A DNA stretch of 64,000 bases from Bacillus sp. N1-1 (GTDB lineage Bacteria > Bacillota > Bacilli > Bacillales > Guptibacillaceae): positions 4,433,341 to 4,497,340 of the forward strand of contig NZ_CP046564.1 in the NCBI RefSeq assembly GCF_009818105.1, written 5' to 3'. Position 1 is the stretch's first letter. Each line of letters opens with the position of its first letter. Of this stretch, positions 26,188 through 35,888 are shown piece after piece. The notes under the pieces are model-generated. The model worked only from the letters and a program-made list of their open reading frames with translations, searched no databases and was not told the DNA's origin. A program made the translations under genes and the position numbers.

Positions 26188-26204
26188 ACAATTGTTATAA
26201 TTGT
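26188..26204. promoter_or_regulatory. inverted repeat upstream of mqo
   Basis: ACAATTGTTATAATTGT has perfect 6-bp arms (ACAATT / AATTGT) with a 5-bp spacer. A TATAAT-like sequence lies about 12-20 bp toward mqo on the minus strand. It may be an operator; no cognate regulator can be assigned. The rest of the 480-bp mqo-dus gap holds only a short TCGGTTGAAACCGA hairpin (26445-26458). Confidence 0.3.
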
Positions 26205-26545
26205 AGAAAAAATAACAGATAATCTGATGCGTTTTTACTAATGTTTACACATTATTAACTAGTAAAAGGGTGAAAATAAAGATGGATAAGAAACCAAAAT
26301 AGAAATCAGACCAGTTAAATAGGACATTTTAGTATGCTTCCCCTTCCACCTTGTTTACAGACCCAGTTGTTTCGATATGAGGCTCTGTTAACACAAATCG
26401 ACTCGTTCTCTTGCACTTTTCGTATAATACTATTAAAGTATATATCGGTTGAAACCGAGTCTAGCTTGCAATAGATCAGACGGAAACTTTTTTACTTTTT
26501 AATTTTGGGAAGGTTTTTTCCCTTAAGGAAAGGGTTTAGATATAC

Positions 26546-27544
26546 ATGAAAGAGAATTTTTGGAAAGAGTTGCCACGGCCGTTTTTTGTTCTGGCACCAA
26601 TGGAAGCCGTGACAGATGTCGTTTTTAGACATGTTGTGAGTGAAGCAGCAAGACCTGACGTATTTTTTACAGAGTTTACAAATTCAGAAAGCTACTGCCA
26701 TCCGAGAGGAAAAGACAGCTTACGAGGACGACTGACGTTTACGGAAGATGAACAACCAATCGTCGCTCATATTTGGGGAGACAAGCCCGAATACTTCCGC
26801 GAAATGAGTATCGGTATGGCAGAAATGGGGTATCGGGGAGTCGACATCAATATGGGCTGTCCTGCTCCCAATGTTGCACCAAAAGGAAAAGGATGCGGAC
26901 TGATTCGCCGTCCTGATGTTGCAGCAGAAATCATCCAAGCAGCAAAAGCAGGAGGGCTGCCCGTGAGTGTAAAAACTCGTCTCGGTTACACAGAAGTGGA
27001 AGAATGGCGCCACTGGCTGAGGCACCTTCTGGAACAGGATATTGTGAATCTTTCCATCCACCTCCGTACGAAGAAAGAAATGAGCGATGTTGATGCTCAC
27101 TGGGAGCTAATTCCAGAGATCAAGAAACTTCGTGACGAAGTTGCCCCTGATACGCTTCTGACGATCAACGGAGATATTCCAGATCGTCAGAAGGGGCTTG
27201 AACTTGTTGAGAAATACGGAGTCGACGGAGTAATGATCGGACGAGGAATCTTCCATAACCCGTTTGCTTTTGAAAAAGAAAAGAAAGAGCATACGAGTGA
27301 AGAATTGCTTGATCTGCTGAGACTTCAGCTCGACCTTCATGATAAATATGATAAAGAACTCGAGCCGCGCATCTACAAAGCGCTTCCCCGCTTCTTTAAA
27401 ATTTACGTTCGCGGCTTTCGCGGAGCAAGTGAATTGAGAAATCAACTGATGAATACAAAATCTACTGACGAAGCACGTGCTCTTCTCGATGAGTTTATAG
27501 AGAACAATGGTTTAAAGGGCCAGAGTGGTTTTACGGTTTCTTGA
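26546..27544 (+). CDS. dus: tRNA-dihydrouridine synthase
   Basis: 332 residues. FMN-dependent TIM barrel: [15 protein letters not shown] (N-terminal Dus motif), [11 protein letters not shown] with [10 protein letters not shown] containing the candidate catalytic Cys, VSVKTRLGY, and the phosphate-binding NGDIPDRQ ... [10 protein letters not shown]. The C-terminal helical domain (about 240-332) is the tRNA-binding part. It reduces uridines in the tRNA D-loop with NADPH; the exact position is not predictable. It is not linked to the usual Bacillus dusB-lysS neighbourhood, so it is probably an additional paralogue. Confidence 0.92.
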   Translation: MKENFWKELPRPFFVLAPMEAVTDVVFRHVVSEAARPDVFFTEFTNSESYCHPRGKDSLRGRLTFTEDEQPIVAHIWGDKPEYFREMSIGMAEMGYRGVDINMGCPAPNVAPKGKGCGLIRRPDVAAEIIQAAKAGGLPVSVKTRLGYTEVEEWRHWLRHLLEQDIVNLSIHLRTKKEMSDVDAHWELIPEIKKLRDEVAPDTLLTINGDIPDRQKGLELVEKYGVDGVMIGRGIFHNPFAFEKEKKEHTSEELLDLLRLQLDLHDKYDKELEPRIYKALPRFFKIYVRGFRGASELRNQLMNTKSTDEARALLDEFIENNGLKGQSGFTVS

Positions 27545-27586
27545 GTTAAATTTGTTTCGTTTAAAACGATAGTAGGTTCTTTATAG

Positions 27587-27621
27587 GAGAGGAAAGCCAA
27601 TCGTGCTTTTCTCTCTTTTTT
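27587..27621 (+). terminator. dus terminator
   Basis: GAGAGGAAAGC pairs with GCTTTTCTCTC (one G-T) around CAATCGT and is followed by T6. The 27622-27834 stretch beyond it shows no supportable gene. Confidence 0.7.
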
Positions 27622-27835
27622 ATTGATATTTAAGCAAAAAAAAGCATTGGTGAACAACTAAGCTTCCCAATGCCTTCATTATTTTAACCCCCTGGCGATT
27701 CAGTGAATGCCGCGGCAGTTGCAGATCTTCTTTTAGAACGATTAAGGACAATAGTGTAGGCAGCCCCCTCTACTCTCAAGCATAATCACACCGAGGAAAG
27801 CCAACTTATTCATCACAGCTTAAAATTAAGCGAGA

Positions 27836-27875
27836 AAAAGGACTAGGAAGATAATCTTTATTATCCCAGTCCTTT
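27836..27875 (-). terminator. rlmH terminator
   Basis: On the minus strand AAAGGACTGGGATAAT and ATTATCTTCCTAGTCCTTT form a long imperfect stem followed by TTTTT, 78 bases after the rlmH stop. Confidence 0.7.
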
Positions 27876-27953
27876 GGAAATATTTCTGACTAGTAGTTTC
27901 CTAGTCAAAATATTTCATATGTGATATCTGTTTCATACCACCAAAAACCGTAT

Positions 27954-28433
27954 TTATTTATGATACGGTTCCCCTCGATTAATCTTAAACGCTCGATACA
28001 CCTGCTCCACCAAGATAAGCCGCATCAGCTGATGAGGAAACGTCATTTTAGAAAAAGAAAGCGTATCGTTTGCTCGTTGAATAACATCGTTACTTAATCC
28101 AAGTGATCCACCAATGACGAAGGCAATCTTGCTTTTCCCGTATGTCGCTAACTGATCAAGATCTCGAGCAAGTTGCTCAGATGTTTTCATTTTTCCGTTT
28201 ATTGCAAGAGCGATCACGTGAGCATCAGGTGAAATCTTAGACAAAATGCGGTCCCCTTCTGCTTTTTTCACCTGGATCATTTCCGTCTCACTTAAATTTT
28301 CCGGTGCTTTTTCATCAGGAACTTCAATCACGTCGATTTTAGCGAAAGGCCCTAATCGCTTTGTGTATTCTTCAATTCCTTGTTTCAAATATTTCTCTTT
28401 CAGCTTTCCTACCGTTACAATACTGATATTCAA
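27954..28433 (-). CDS. rlmH: 23S rRNA pseudouridine-1915 N3-methyltransferase
   Basis: 159 residues, full length for the SPOUT-fold RlmH (YydA in B. subtilis). Features: N-terminus [23 protein letters not shown]-knot sequence [15 protein letters not shown], and the C-terminal [13 protein letters not shown]. It methylates pseudouridine in helix 69 of 23S rRNA. TTG start at 28433 with GGTGGGG upstream. Two perfect DnaA boxes lie 50-75 bp upstream of the start, between it and the CxxC gene. Confidence 0.96.
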   Translation of the reverse strand: MNISIVTVGKLKEKYLKQGIEEYTKRLGPFAKIDVIEVPDEKAPENLSETEMIQVKKAEGDRILSKISPDAHVIALAINGKMKTSEQLARDLDQLATYGKSKIAFVIGGSLGLSNDVIQRANDTLSFSKMTFPHQLMRLILVEQVYRAFKINRGEPYHK

Positions 28434-28472
28434 AAGTTATCCCCACCTGTGTATCATTTTGTAAATCCACAG

Positions 28473-28527
28473 CAAATAAACAGGTTATCCACAGATTTTA
28501 TCCACATATACACATTTTTCATCCACA
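28473..28527. promoter_or_regulatory. DnaA-box cluster upstream of rlmH
   Basis: Two perfect boxes TTATCCACA occur at 28485-28493 and 28498-28506, with degenerate boxes AAATCCACA (28473-28481) and TCATCCACA (28519-28527). All are in the same orientation, at 12, 13 and 21-base steps. B. subtilis has origin-proximal DnaA-box clusters outside oriC that titrate DnaA; from memory, one is near yydA (= rlmH). Confidence 0.75.
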
Positions 28528-28542
28528 TATCGTGACCGAATA

Positions 28543-28707
28543 TTAGTTCGACACCATATATGTTGCGTTATTTTTACAATACTCACATTCTGTGGACAAC
28601 TTTTCTGTGTCATTTCCCACTTTCTCTAGTACAGGAAACTGTCCTGTTTCATCTACAGCAACATCAAGAGCCAGCTCTACATGTTCTTCACAACAATAAA
28701 TTTTCAT
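28543..28707 (-). CDS. small CxxH/CxxC zinc-binding-type protein
   Basis: 54 residues. ATG 28707 with AGGAGC six bases upstream. It begins MKIYCCEEHVELALDVAVDE and has a C-terminal ECEYCKNNATYMVSN. The CCEEH and CEYC elements give two Cys-pair sites that could bind one zinc ion; this is the CxxH/CxxC family found beside rlmH in Bacillales. Function unknown. Confidence 0.8.
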   Translation of the reverse strand: MKIYCCEEHVELALDVAVDETGQFPVLEKVGNDTEKLSTECEYCKNNATYMVSN

Positions 28708-28754
28708 ACAATCGCTCCTTTCTAACCATGTCGTTTCAAAGGTGTTTTTCCAAA

Positions 28755-28782
28755 AGGAAACAGGAGAGTTTCCTCCCCTGTT
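28755..28782 (-). terminator. candidate terminator of the wal-htrA operon
   Basis: On the minus strand AACAGGGGAG-GAAA-CTCTCCTGTT is followed by TCCTTTT. It is immediately after the HtrA-like gene; the U-tract is weak. Confidence 0.45.
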
Positions 28783-28786
28783 ATGG

Positions 28787-29998
28787 TTACGAATGTTGCT
28801 GCTCAGCTAGCGTAACTTCAACCTCTTGCTTTGTTCCTTCACGATAGATCGTTAATTTCACGCGATCGCCAATTTCTTTCTTAGTGTAAAGAAACTTACG
28901 TAGATCAATGGAATTCTTAATCTTATTCCCGTCCATCGCTGTAATTACATCTAACTCTTTTAGACCCGCAATTTCTCCAGAAGATGTTGGAAACACGCTC
29001 ATCACCACAACCCCATAATCGACCTTATCAGGCAGCTTGAGAGACTCGCTCCAATGGTAAGTTGGAATTTCAGATAGTGATTTTGTTCCGATTCCAATCT
29101 CAGGTCTTCTTACTTCACCGTACGATTCAAGATCGTTGATAATTGGCTCAGCGATATTTATTGGGATTGAAAACCCGATTCCTTCTACGCTTGATTGAGC
29201 AATCTTCATAGAGTTAATTCCTACAAGTTGACCTGAAATATTAATTAACGCTCCACCACTATTTCCGGGATTAATCGATGCATCTGTTTGAATAACGTCT
29301 GCATTCCAATCAATGGTCCCGTTTTGGTCTGTATCTACTGGAAAAGAGCGCTCCGGATTACTGATTATACCCTGCGTTACCGTTCCTTCTAGGAAGCCTA
29401 AAGGGTTACCAATCGCAATAGCTGGCTCACCTGGCTTTAACGTATCGGAATCACCGAACTCTGCGACCATTGTAACCGCCTCAGAAGGGATTTTAAGCAC
29501 CGCCAGGTCCATTAGAGGGTCAGTGCCTACAAGCTCTGCTGAAACGCGTTTCTCGGCGTTTAAACTCACTTCAAGCTGTCCTGCACCTTCTACCACGTGA
29601 TTATTTGTTACAACAAAGGCATCTTTACCCTCTTTTTTGTATATAACACCAGATCCCGCTCCAGCTTCTCCGTAATCTTCTGCCCAGAAATCGGTTTTCT
29701 GCAGATTAATAACACCCACTACCGCTTCCCCTACGTTTTCTACCGCTGACGTAATATCATTTGTTACATCAATGCTAAGGTTCTTTGTAATCTGTTGCTG
29801 TTCAGCTTCTGATTCCGCTTCTTCTTCTTGAGGAGGAGCGATATCAGGTAGCACCCCTACGTCTGATAGAGCAGGAACCGTAAATAGAATGAGCAGTGCA
29901 CCGAGGATTGCACCAACTAATCCCGCCATAAATGCTCCGCCACGGTTCCCTTTCTGCCGCATTGGTCGGTTGTTTTCATCGCTATCATAATAGCCCAA
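28787..29998 (-). CDS. htrC: HtrA-like membrane serine protease (YyxA/HtrC type)
   Basis: 403 residues from TTG 29998 (MGYYDSDENN). GTG 30007 or TTG 30019 are alternatives, as the AAAGGA here lies very close to the GTG. Domains: cytosolic N-terminus, one membrane helix (about 25-45, FMAGLVGAILGALLILF), trypsin-like protease with triad His (TNNHVVEG), Asp (PLMDLAVLKI) and Ser (NPGNSGGAL), and a C-terminal PDZ domain (about 310-395). It acts in envelope protein quality control. It is the last gene of the walRKHIJ operon, as in B. subtilis. Confidence 0.92.
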   Translation of the reverse strand: MGYYDSDENNRPMRQKGNRGGAFMAGLVGAILGALLILFTVPALSDVGVLPDIAPPQEEEAESEAEQQQITKNLSIDVTNDITSAVENVGEAVVGVINLQKTDFWAEDYGEAGAGSGVIYKKEGKDAFVVTNNHVVEGAGQLEVSLNAEKRVSAELVGTDPLMDLAVLKIPSEAVTMVAEFGDSDTLKPGEPAIAIGNPLGFLEGTVTQGIISNPERSFPVDTDQNGTIDWNADVIQTDASINPGNSGGALINISGQLVGINSMKIAQSSVEGIGFSIPINIAEPIINDLESYGEVRRPEIGIGTKSLSEIPTYHWSESLKLPDKVDYGVVVMSVFPTSSGEIAGLKELDVITAMDGNKIKNSIDLRKFLYTKKEIGDRVKLTIYREGTKQEVEVTLAEQQHS

Positions 29999-30075
29999 AG
30001 TGTTCACCAATCCTTTCAATTAAAAAAGGAGACCTTTAAGACCAATTTCGTTCACCAAAACTCATTTCTACGAAT

Positions 30076-30870
30076 TTATAATTTTGTTAGAACCGTAGGG
30101 GAAGCAGGATCTGTATCATATAACGCAACCTGCTCTCCTACTGCAAAACCATTTTGTTCAAGAGTTTGTTGGACAGAAAGTCTTGCCAGGTCTTTCATGT
30201 TATTATCTTTACTTAAATGGGCTAAATAAATACGCTTTGTTTGATCACCAATAATGTCCGACAGGGCTGCCGCGGCATCTTCATTTGAAACGTGCCCCAT
30301 ATCACCTAGAATACGTCTCTTCACGTTCCATGGATAGCGCCCCATCATTAACATATTAATGTCATGATTTGACTCAAACACGAGCATATCTGAATTGCGA
30401 ATCGTGCCTTTAATGCGATCACTTACGTAGCCAAGATCAGTTGCGATACTCAACTTCTTGCCTTCGTGATGAAATGCATAAAACATTGGCTCAGCTGCAT
30501 CATGCGAAACACCAAATGATTCAACATCCAGATCATCGAAAGTTTTGATTGTATCCATATCAAAATGAAACTTTTGCTCCACGGGTATTTCACCAATCAA
30601 TCCTGACATCGCATCCCACGTTTTTGAATTGGCATAAATGGGAAGCTTGTAGCGTCTTGCGAAAATACCAAGTCCTTTAATATGATCACTATGCTCGTGC
30701 GTCACAAGCAACCCATCCAGATCCTTTGGATCGAGATGGGCTTTCGCGAACAGTTCTTCAAGTTTCTTTCCACTTAATCCGGCATCGACTAAAAGCTTGT
30801 GCTTCTCTGTACCAACATAAATGGCATTACCTGTGCTTCCACTTGCAAGCACACTAAATTCAAGAGACAT
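30076..30870 (-). CDS. walJ: MBL-fold metallohydrolase WalJ (YycJ)
   Basis: 264 residues. Metallo-beta-lactamase fold: [10 protein letters not shown], the zinc motif [12 protein letters not shown] (HxHxDH), SHDAAEP, and [10 protein letters not shown]. In Bacillus YycJ is a 5'-to-3' exonuclease-like enzyme tied to DNA repair and cell-wall homeostasis. It is encoded in the WalRK operon downstream of walI. Confidence 0.93.
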   Translation of the reverse strand: MSLEFSVLASGSTGNAIYVGTEKHKLLVDAGLSGKKLEELFAKAHLDPKDLDGLLVTHEHSDHIKGLGIFARRYKLPIYANSKTWDAMSGLIGEIPVEQKFHFDMDTIKTFDDLDVESFGVSHDAAEPMFYAFHHEGKKLSIATDLGYVSDRIKGTIRNSDMLVFESNHDINMLMMGRYPWNVKRRILGDMGHVSNEDAAAALSDIIGDQTKRIYLAHLSKDNNMKDLARLSVQQTLEQNGFAVGEQVALYDTDPASPTVLTKL

Positions 30871-30884
30871 ATAACGTTCCTCTC

Positions 30885-31784
30885 CTACTTATCGCTTGTA
30901 CCCGTCTTCGGCTTTGAAGGATCAGGCTGATTGCTGCCATCTGATTCCTTCTCCTCCTGTTCACTTTCAATACTTTCTTCAGAATCACTAAACACTGTTT
31001 TTTCAATCGCATTAACGTAATAATTTTTTTCTGGATCATCATTCTTTTTATTCGAAACAACAACTTGCCACGTTGGAACAAAGACAAATGTATCCCGCTC
31101 ATCTTCATTTGCGACAGTTGTATAATAACCAATCGACATATTTTCAACTTCATCATTCAAACCAATATTTTGTTGGTTTAGTAAAAGACCAATCGTTTCA
31201 GAAGCGGGATCAATCTTACGTTCTTTGCCTATTTTCTGAAGGCTTAAATAGGTTTGTGTATAAGAAACAACTTTATCGTCCTCAAGTGTTACAATCAACA
31301 TGCCTGATTCTTGACTATATATCGGGCGATCCTCAAACGTTTCTACGAAATACTTAATGTTTGGGTTGTTTTCAGCAGGACCGTAATATTGATACTTCCC
31401 ACCTTCATAAACATACGTTTCTAAAAAGATCGAAAAAGCAGAAGGCTCTGTTGGATCACTTATAGGAAAAGGCTTCTTAAGCGTTGAAACTAATTTTTCT
31501 CCATCAAGTGTAATATCCTGACTCGTTCCTTCTTCGAGCGTTTTCTCTTCTTCCTCTGTAAATTCATGAACATCTCCACTAATAAAAGACATTTTTTCTG
31601 ATTGCACAGGAAGGTTCTTTTCATACGTTACGTTTAGATTTTTTAGCTGATCTTCAATCGTAACCTGTTTCTGTTGTTCAATTTCACTTAATTCCGTTTG
31701 CTTTTTAAATAAATCACTTGCCAGAAAGATATTAAACACCAGGAAGGTTAAGATTAATATCGTTTTCGTTCTATTCCAATCCAA
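30885..31784 (-). CDS. walI: WalK regulatory protein WalI (YycI)
   Basis: 299 residues from TTG 31784 ([20 protein letters not shown]), six bases after GGGAGGGG. One N-terminal membrane helix is followed by an extracytoplasmic domain and an acidic, low-complexity tail (about 265-299, [17 protein letters not shown]). With WalH it forms a membrane complex that inhibits the WalK kinase. The start overlaps the end of walH by 14 bases. Confidence 0.9.
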   Translation of the reverse strand: MDWNRTKTILILTFLVFNIFLASDLFKKQTELSEIEQQKQVTIEDQLKNLNVTYEKNLPVQSEKMSFISGDVHEFTEEEEKTLEEGTSQDITLDGEKLVSTLKKPFPISDPTEPSAFSIFLETYVYEGGKYQYYGPAENNPNIKYFVETFEDRPIYSQESGMLIVTLEDDKVVSYTQTYLSLQKIGKERKIDPASETIGLLLNQQNIGLNDEVENMSIGYYTTVANEDERDTFVFVPTWQVVVSNKKNDDPEKNYYVNAIEKTVFSDSEESIESEQEEKESDGSNQPDPSKPKTGTSDK

Positions 31785-33162
31785 CTTCTTCCCCTCCCAG
31801 TGCATTGCTATTAGATTGCAGCGGTGTCCAGGTACCATTCAATTTCACAAACCATTGGGGAATCAGCGAAAAGTCATATGGCTGATTTGCTGAACGATCA
31901 ATTGTATAACCAACTGTCATGTTTTGTATCTCACTTGTTTTAAAGCTTCCTTCTTCAAGTAGTGCCACAACATCTTCATAACCTGGCAGCTGACGTTCAC
32001 TAATTTCTTTCGTGTATTGGATAATTTTTAACATCCGCTTGTACGTGCTAACATCATTATTTTCTAACGTCACGTTAACCTCATCTAAATCTTCTGTAGA
32101 AGAACTATAAACGGGATAACCTTCTGTATAAAGACGGAAAGTGATTTGATCTGTATTTTTCTGAGAAGATGTAACCCATTCGCTGAGCACATACTTATCA
32201 TCGTTTAAATCAGTTATACGGAAGCCAAAATGCTTGTTAATAAAGCCATACGCATCAAGAATAGGTGATTCATTTGCTACAAATTGACTTGACGTTGATG
32301 GTGGATTCTTAAAGATCATGTATTCATTGTCGTAATTAAAAGTTAAATCTCGACTTCCATCTGTATAAAGATCTGAAATGTTGTTAAAGGTGTTCTTTTC
32401 AACCGTATCTTGTTCAGGGAAAAGCGCTTCTTTAAAATCTTCTTCATTTGCCAGTTCATCTGTACTTCCTCCGAATGAAGCAATCGACTGACCTTGAATC
32501 GGTAAATAAAAAACAGGAGATTTATCAGAAACTTGAAGTTCTTTAGCTCGAGCCATCTCCATTTTCTCCGCTTCACTACTAGTAATATCAAAGGAAGAGA
32601 AGACGTTTGAATACCATTCCTTCACTTTACTAGAAGCCTCAATCGTGGCACGCATGCCAACTTGACTCGATGTGTTGAGAAGAATGATCTCATTGTTTTT
32701 ACCAGAAGCAATCGAAGGAATAATAATACGGTCAAACGTCGAAAGAGGAATATCGTCTTTTGATATGCTCACTAATTTTTTTAACACATCATTTGAAAGC
32801 AAGGTAGGGAAAATAAGCTCAACGCTATCCCCTTCTCCCTCTATATCTTCCATATCATTTTCCACCGTAAAGGATTTAATTTTAATTCCAGAAATAAACT
32901 CGCTATAAAAGTCATTAATGGTGTTGAATTTAAAGGAAGTAAAGTGCTGGTTATCAATATGATAAACGAGCTGATTTGGCTTAACCACATCACTAATATT
33001 CACTTCCTGAATACCAACAGGACTTGCTTCTGTTGGTGCTGCTTCTTTCTCATACTCAGGTTCGAACGTCCAGATCTGCCAGGTGAGAAATAAACTAGTT
33101 AGAACAAGGACGTTCAATAAGATTGTTTTAAAATTCTCAAACTGCTTCTTTGTCATTCTCAC
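31771..33162 (-). CDS. walH: WalK regulatory protein WalH (YycH)
   Basis: 463 residues. GTG 33162 shares a GTGA with the walK stop; ATG two codons later is also possible. One N-terminal transmembrane helix (about 12-30, TILLNVLVLTSLFLTWQIW) precedes a large extracellular two-domain region. It partners WalI to control WalK at the septum. Length and position match YycH of Bacillus. Confidence 0.9.
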   Translation of the reverse strand: MRMTKKQFENFKTILLNVLVLTSLFLTWQIWTFEPEYEKEAAPTEASPVGIQEVNISDVVKPNQLVYHIDNQHFTSFKFNTINDFYSEFISGIKIKSFTVENDMEDIEGEGDSVELIFPTLLSNDVLKKLVSISKDDIPLSTFDRIIIPSIASGKNNEIILLNTSSQVGMRATIEASSKVKEWYSNVFSSFDITSSEAEKMEMARAKELQVSDKSPVFYLPIQGQSIASFGGSTDELANEEDFKEALFPEQDTVEKNTFNNISDLYTDGSRDLTFNYDNEYMIFKNPPSTSSQFVANESPILDAYGFINKHFGFRITDLNDDKYVLSEWVTSSQKNTDQITFRLYTEGYPVYSSSTEDLDEVNVTLENNDVSTYKRMLKIIQYTKEISERQLPGYEDVVALLEEGSFKTSEIQNMTVGYTIDRSANQPYDFSLIPQWFVKLNGTWTPLQSNSNALGGEEVGLE

Positions 33163-34961
33163 TTGTCCTCAACCTCCCTTATTCGTTTATAAGGGAGAGT
33201 AAAGTAGATCGTTGTTCCATGTCCCCACTTACTCTCTGCCCAGATGTCCCCATGGTGTGCATGGATCATTTCCTTGGCAATAGCCAAACCAAGCCCTGTT
33301 CCCCCGATTTGCCTAGAACGGGCTTTATCGACGCGGTAGAACCGGTCAAAAATTTTCGAAAGGTTATTCTTTGGAATACCTACACCTTCATCACTGATGC
33401 TAATCCGGATCTTCTTACCAATCGTCCAGCATCGTGCAGTGATCGTACCGCCGTCAGGTGAATACTTAATCGCATTGGATAGGATGTTATCCAACACTTG
33501 TGTCATTTTATCTTGATCGACTTTCGTATAAATTGCGACGCGAGGAAGCTGTCTGACGATGTTAATATTATCTCGCTTTGACATTTCAAATCGATCAAGG
33601 ACATGATCAAACATTTCTACAAAATCGACTTCCGTGAACTCTAGACGATATTCCTTTTTATCCATTTTAGATAGTTGCAGAAGATCATTAACTAATCGAA
33701 TCATTCGTTCCGTTTCATTTTGCGTCACACTTAAGAAGCGAGGTGCAATCTCAGGATCCTGGAGCGCTCCTTCTTGAAGAGCTTCGAGATAACTTCTCAT
33801 CGTTGTAAGTGGCGTGCGTAGCTCGTGTGACACATTGACAACGAACTCACGACGCTCCTGTTCAAGCTGTTCTTGTTCGGTAATATCATGGAGAACAGCA
33901 ATTAACCCGTTAATAGGACCATCTTCTTTATGGATAATTGAAAAATTAACGCGTAAGATAAACGTTTGATGATCATCACTTAAATCAAGAATCATTGAAT
34001 CTGGTCCATTGTAGACATCATCCCACGTTTTCTCTTCTGAAAACTGGAGAATTTTATTCAATGATGTTCCAAGGACCGTTTCACGTGAAACGCTCATCAT
34101 TTCTTCTGCACGATCATTCATTAAGATAATCATACCTTCACGATCTGTAGCAATAACGCCATCTGTCATATAAGCAAGAACAGATGTAAGCTTCCGACGC
34201 TCACCCTCCGTAATGGCATTAGCCTCTTGAAGTCTACGTGTTAAATCATTAAAAGCCAGAGCAAGTTGCCCGATCTCATCTTCGCCATATACTTTTACTT
34301 TTCGTGTGAAATCTCCACGTGCCATGACAAGCGCTTGTCTTCGCATATCCGAAATTGGCCTTGTAATTGTACGAGAAATAATAATGCCAAGTAGCCCAGT
34401 TAACACTAGCGCGATGAGAGCGGATTGAGCTAATAAGCTATTAACTTCATCTGCCTGTTCAAAGACTTGATTCATATTTGCTTGAATGTAGACTGCGCCG
34501 ACAGTTGTATTGGTTTCACCCTTTATAGGATAACTATAAGCAAAAAAACGTTCTCCTTCACTGTCGATCAAAATGTTTTCCTTTGACACGCCATTTAAAG
34601 CACTATTCACGTAATCGTTCGTTGCGCGTGTTCCTTCAAGACCGTCATCATTAAGTGTCCCGACTACCTGCCCTAATGAATTAACAACGAGAATTTGGCG
34701 AATTTCATTTTGCCTAAAATTTCTTATCAAGCTTGTGATCGTATTTTCTTCTTCATCACTCTTACTATTCACCTGATCAGACACATTATCAGCCAGAAGC
34801 TCAGCACGATCTCGAATTGAACTCATATAGTTCTGCTGAAACTGATCTTCTAATTTGTCATTAAAATAAACAGAGATAAACTGAATCGCAACTAAAATGA
34901 GGAGAACATACACAATTGCAAACTTAAAATGGATGGACTTAAAAAAACCGACCTTTCCCAT
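33159..34961 (-). CDS. walK: essential cell-wall sensor histidine kinase WalK (YycG)
   Basis: 600 residues. TM1 about 13-32, extracellular sensor domain, TM2 about 183-203, HAMP, PAS (about 262-370), HisKA with phospho-His379 (VSHELRTPLTTMRSYLEA), and HATPase boxes DNILSNAIKYSP, SDEGVGIP and GGTGLGLAIAKEM. It phosphorylates WalR and controls peptidoglycan hydrolases. The gene carries a perfect palindromic parS site (34077-34092). Confidence 0.97.
   Translation of the reverse strand: MGKVGFFKSIHFKFAIVYVLLILVAIQFISVYFNDKLEDQFQQNYMSSIRDRAELLADNVSDQVNSKSDEEENTITSLIRNFRQNEIRQILVVNSLGQVVGTLNDDGLEGTRATNDYVNSALNGVSKENILIDSEGERFFAYSYPIKGETNTTVGAVYIQANMNQVFEQADEVNSLLAQSALIALVLTGLLGIIISRTITRPISDMRRQALVMARGDFTRKVKVYGEDEIGQLALAFNDLTRRLQEANAITEGERRKLTSVLAYMTDGVIATDREGMIILMNDRAEEMMSVSRETVLGTSLNKILQFSEEKTWDDVYNGPDSMILDLSDDHQTFILRVNFSIIHKEDGPINGLIAVLHDITEQEQLEQERREFVVNVSHELRTPLTTMRSYLEALQEGALQDPEIAPRFLSVTQNETERMIRLVNDLLQLSKMDKKEYRLEFTEVDFVEMFDHVLDRFEMSKRDNINIVRQLPRVAIYTKVDQDKMTQVLDNILSNAIKYSPDGGTITARCWTIGKKIRISISDEGVGIPKNNLSKIFDRFYRVDKARSRQIGGTGLGLAIAKEMIHAHHGDIWAESKWGHGTTIYFTLPYKRIREVEDK
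34077..34092. other. parS site inside walK
   Basis: CGTTTCACGTGAAACG is a perfect 16-bp palindrome, with 14 of 16 matching the ParB/Spo0J consensus TGTTTCACGTGAAACA. It is embedded in the PAS region of walK, about 20 kb from parB. Confidence 0.85.
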
Positions 34962-34968
34962 CTAAAGT

Positions 34969-35676
34969 TTACTGCTCCTGTTCCGGTTCACGCATATAAT
35001 ACCCCACACCACGTCTTGTAATAATCCACGTCGGGTGGCTTGGATTATCTTCTACTTTCTCTCGCAAACGACGTACCGTTACATCTACGGTTCTTACATC
35101 ACCAAAATAATCATAACCCCATACGGTCTGTAATAAGTGTTCACGCGTCATCACTTGTCCGATATGCTTCGATAAATAATGCAGCAGTTCAAACTCTCGG
35201 TGCGTCAATTCAATCGATTCCTCGCGCTTTGTGACAAGATAAGCATCTGGATGAATCGTTAGCGCCCCTACTTTAATAAGAGAATTTGGAGAAGATTCTT
35301 TCTCAGGCTCCTGCTGACGACGACGCAAATTCGCCTTCACACGAGCAATCAGCTCTCTTGTGCTAAAAGGCTTCGTCACATAGTCATCCGCGCCGAGTTC
35401 AAGTCCTAACACCTTATCAATTTCTGAGTCCTTTGCCGTTAGCATAATAATAGGCATTTCATATTTTTTACGAACTTCTCGGCAAACTTCCATGCCGTCA
35501 CGCTGGGGTAACATAATATCCAAAAGAATCATATCCGGATTCTCTTCTTCCACTTTAGCAATGGCTTCATCGCCATCGTAAGCGCAAACAACTGTAAAGC
35601 CTTCCTTCTCAAGGTTAAATTGCAGAATATCCGCAATTGGTTTTTCATCATCTACAACAAGAATTTTCTTGTCCAT
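34969..35676 (-). CDS. walR: essential response regulator WalR (YycF)
   Basis: 235 residues. Receiver domain with phospho-Asp53 ([13 protein letters not shown]), Thr/Lys switch residues ([15 protein letters not shown]) and an OmpR/PhoB winged helix (about 130-232; [32 protein letters not shown]). It regulates autolysin genes through TGTWAH-N5-TGTWAH boxes, one candidate of which lies at 37390-37406. It is the first gene of the walRKHIJ-htrC operon. A 7-bp inverted repeat (ATATCAA/TTGATAT, 35704-35724) is in its leader. Confidence 0.97.
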   Translation of the reverse strand: MDKKILVVDDEKPIADILQFNLEKEGFTVVCAYDGDEAIAKVEEENPDMILLDIMLPQRDGMEVCREVRKKYEMPIIMLTAKDSEIDKVLGLELGADDYVTKPFSTRELIARVKANLRRRQQEPEKESSPNSLIKVGALTIHPDAYLVTKREESIELTHREFELLHYLSKHIGQVMTREHLLQTVWGYDYFGDVRTVDVTVRRLREKVEDNPSHPTWIITRRGVGYYMREPEQEQ

Positions 35677-35849
35677 TATGAACGCTCCTTCTTTGATATG
35701 ACAATATCAATTTACCGTTGATATGAAACATGCATACTTTCGTCTATTTTATCATATTATGTAGGTTTTATTACGATCTTCCCTACAGCTCTTCCCTTAA
35801 CTTCTTTCAGAGAAACGCTTCGCCTGTTCAAAAACACTAGCTTACCTAT

Positions 35850-35880
35850 AAAAAAGAAACCCTCAGCTCTCACTGAAGGC
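35850..35880 (-). terminator. terminator of the M23 endopeptidase gene
   Basis: On the minus strand GCCTTCAG-TGAGAG-CTGAGGG is followed by TTTCTTTTTT, 10 bases after the stop. Confidence 0.65.
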
Positions 35881-35888
35881 TCATTTCC

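Noticed and set aside
27690-27762. 21-codon coding-like frame PPGDSVNAAAVADLLLERLR in the dus-rlmH gap
   Set aside because: It looks like a gene remnant but is bounded by stops, has no SD or start, and is too short to assign to any family.
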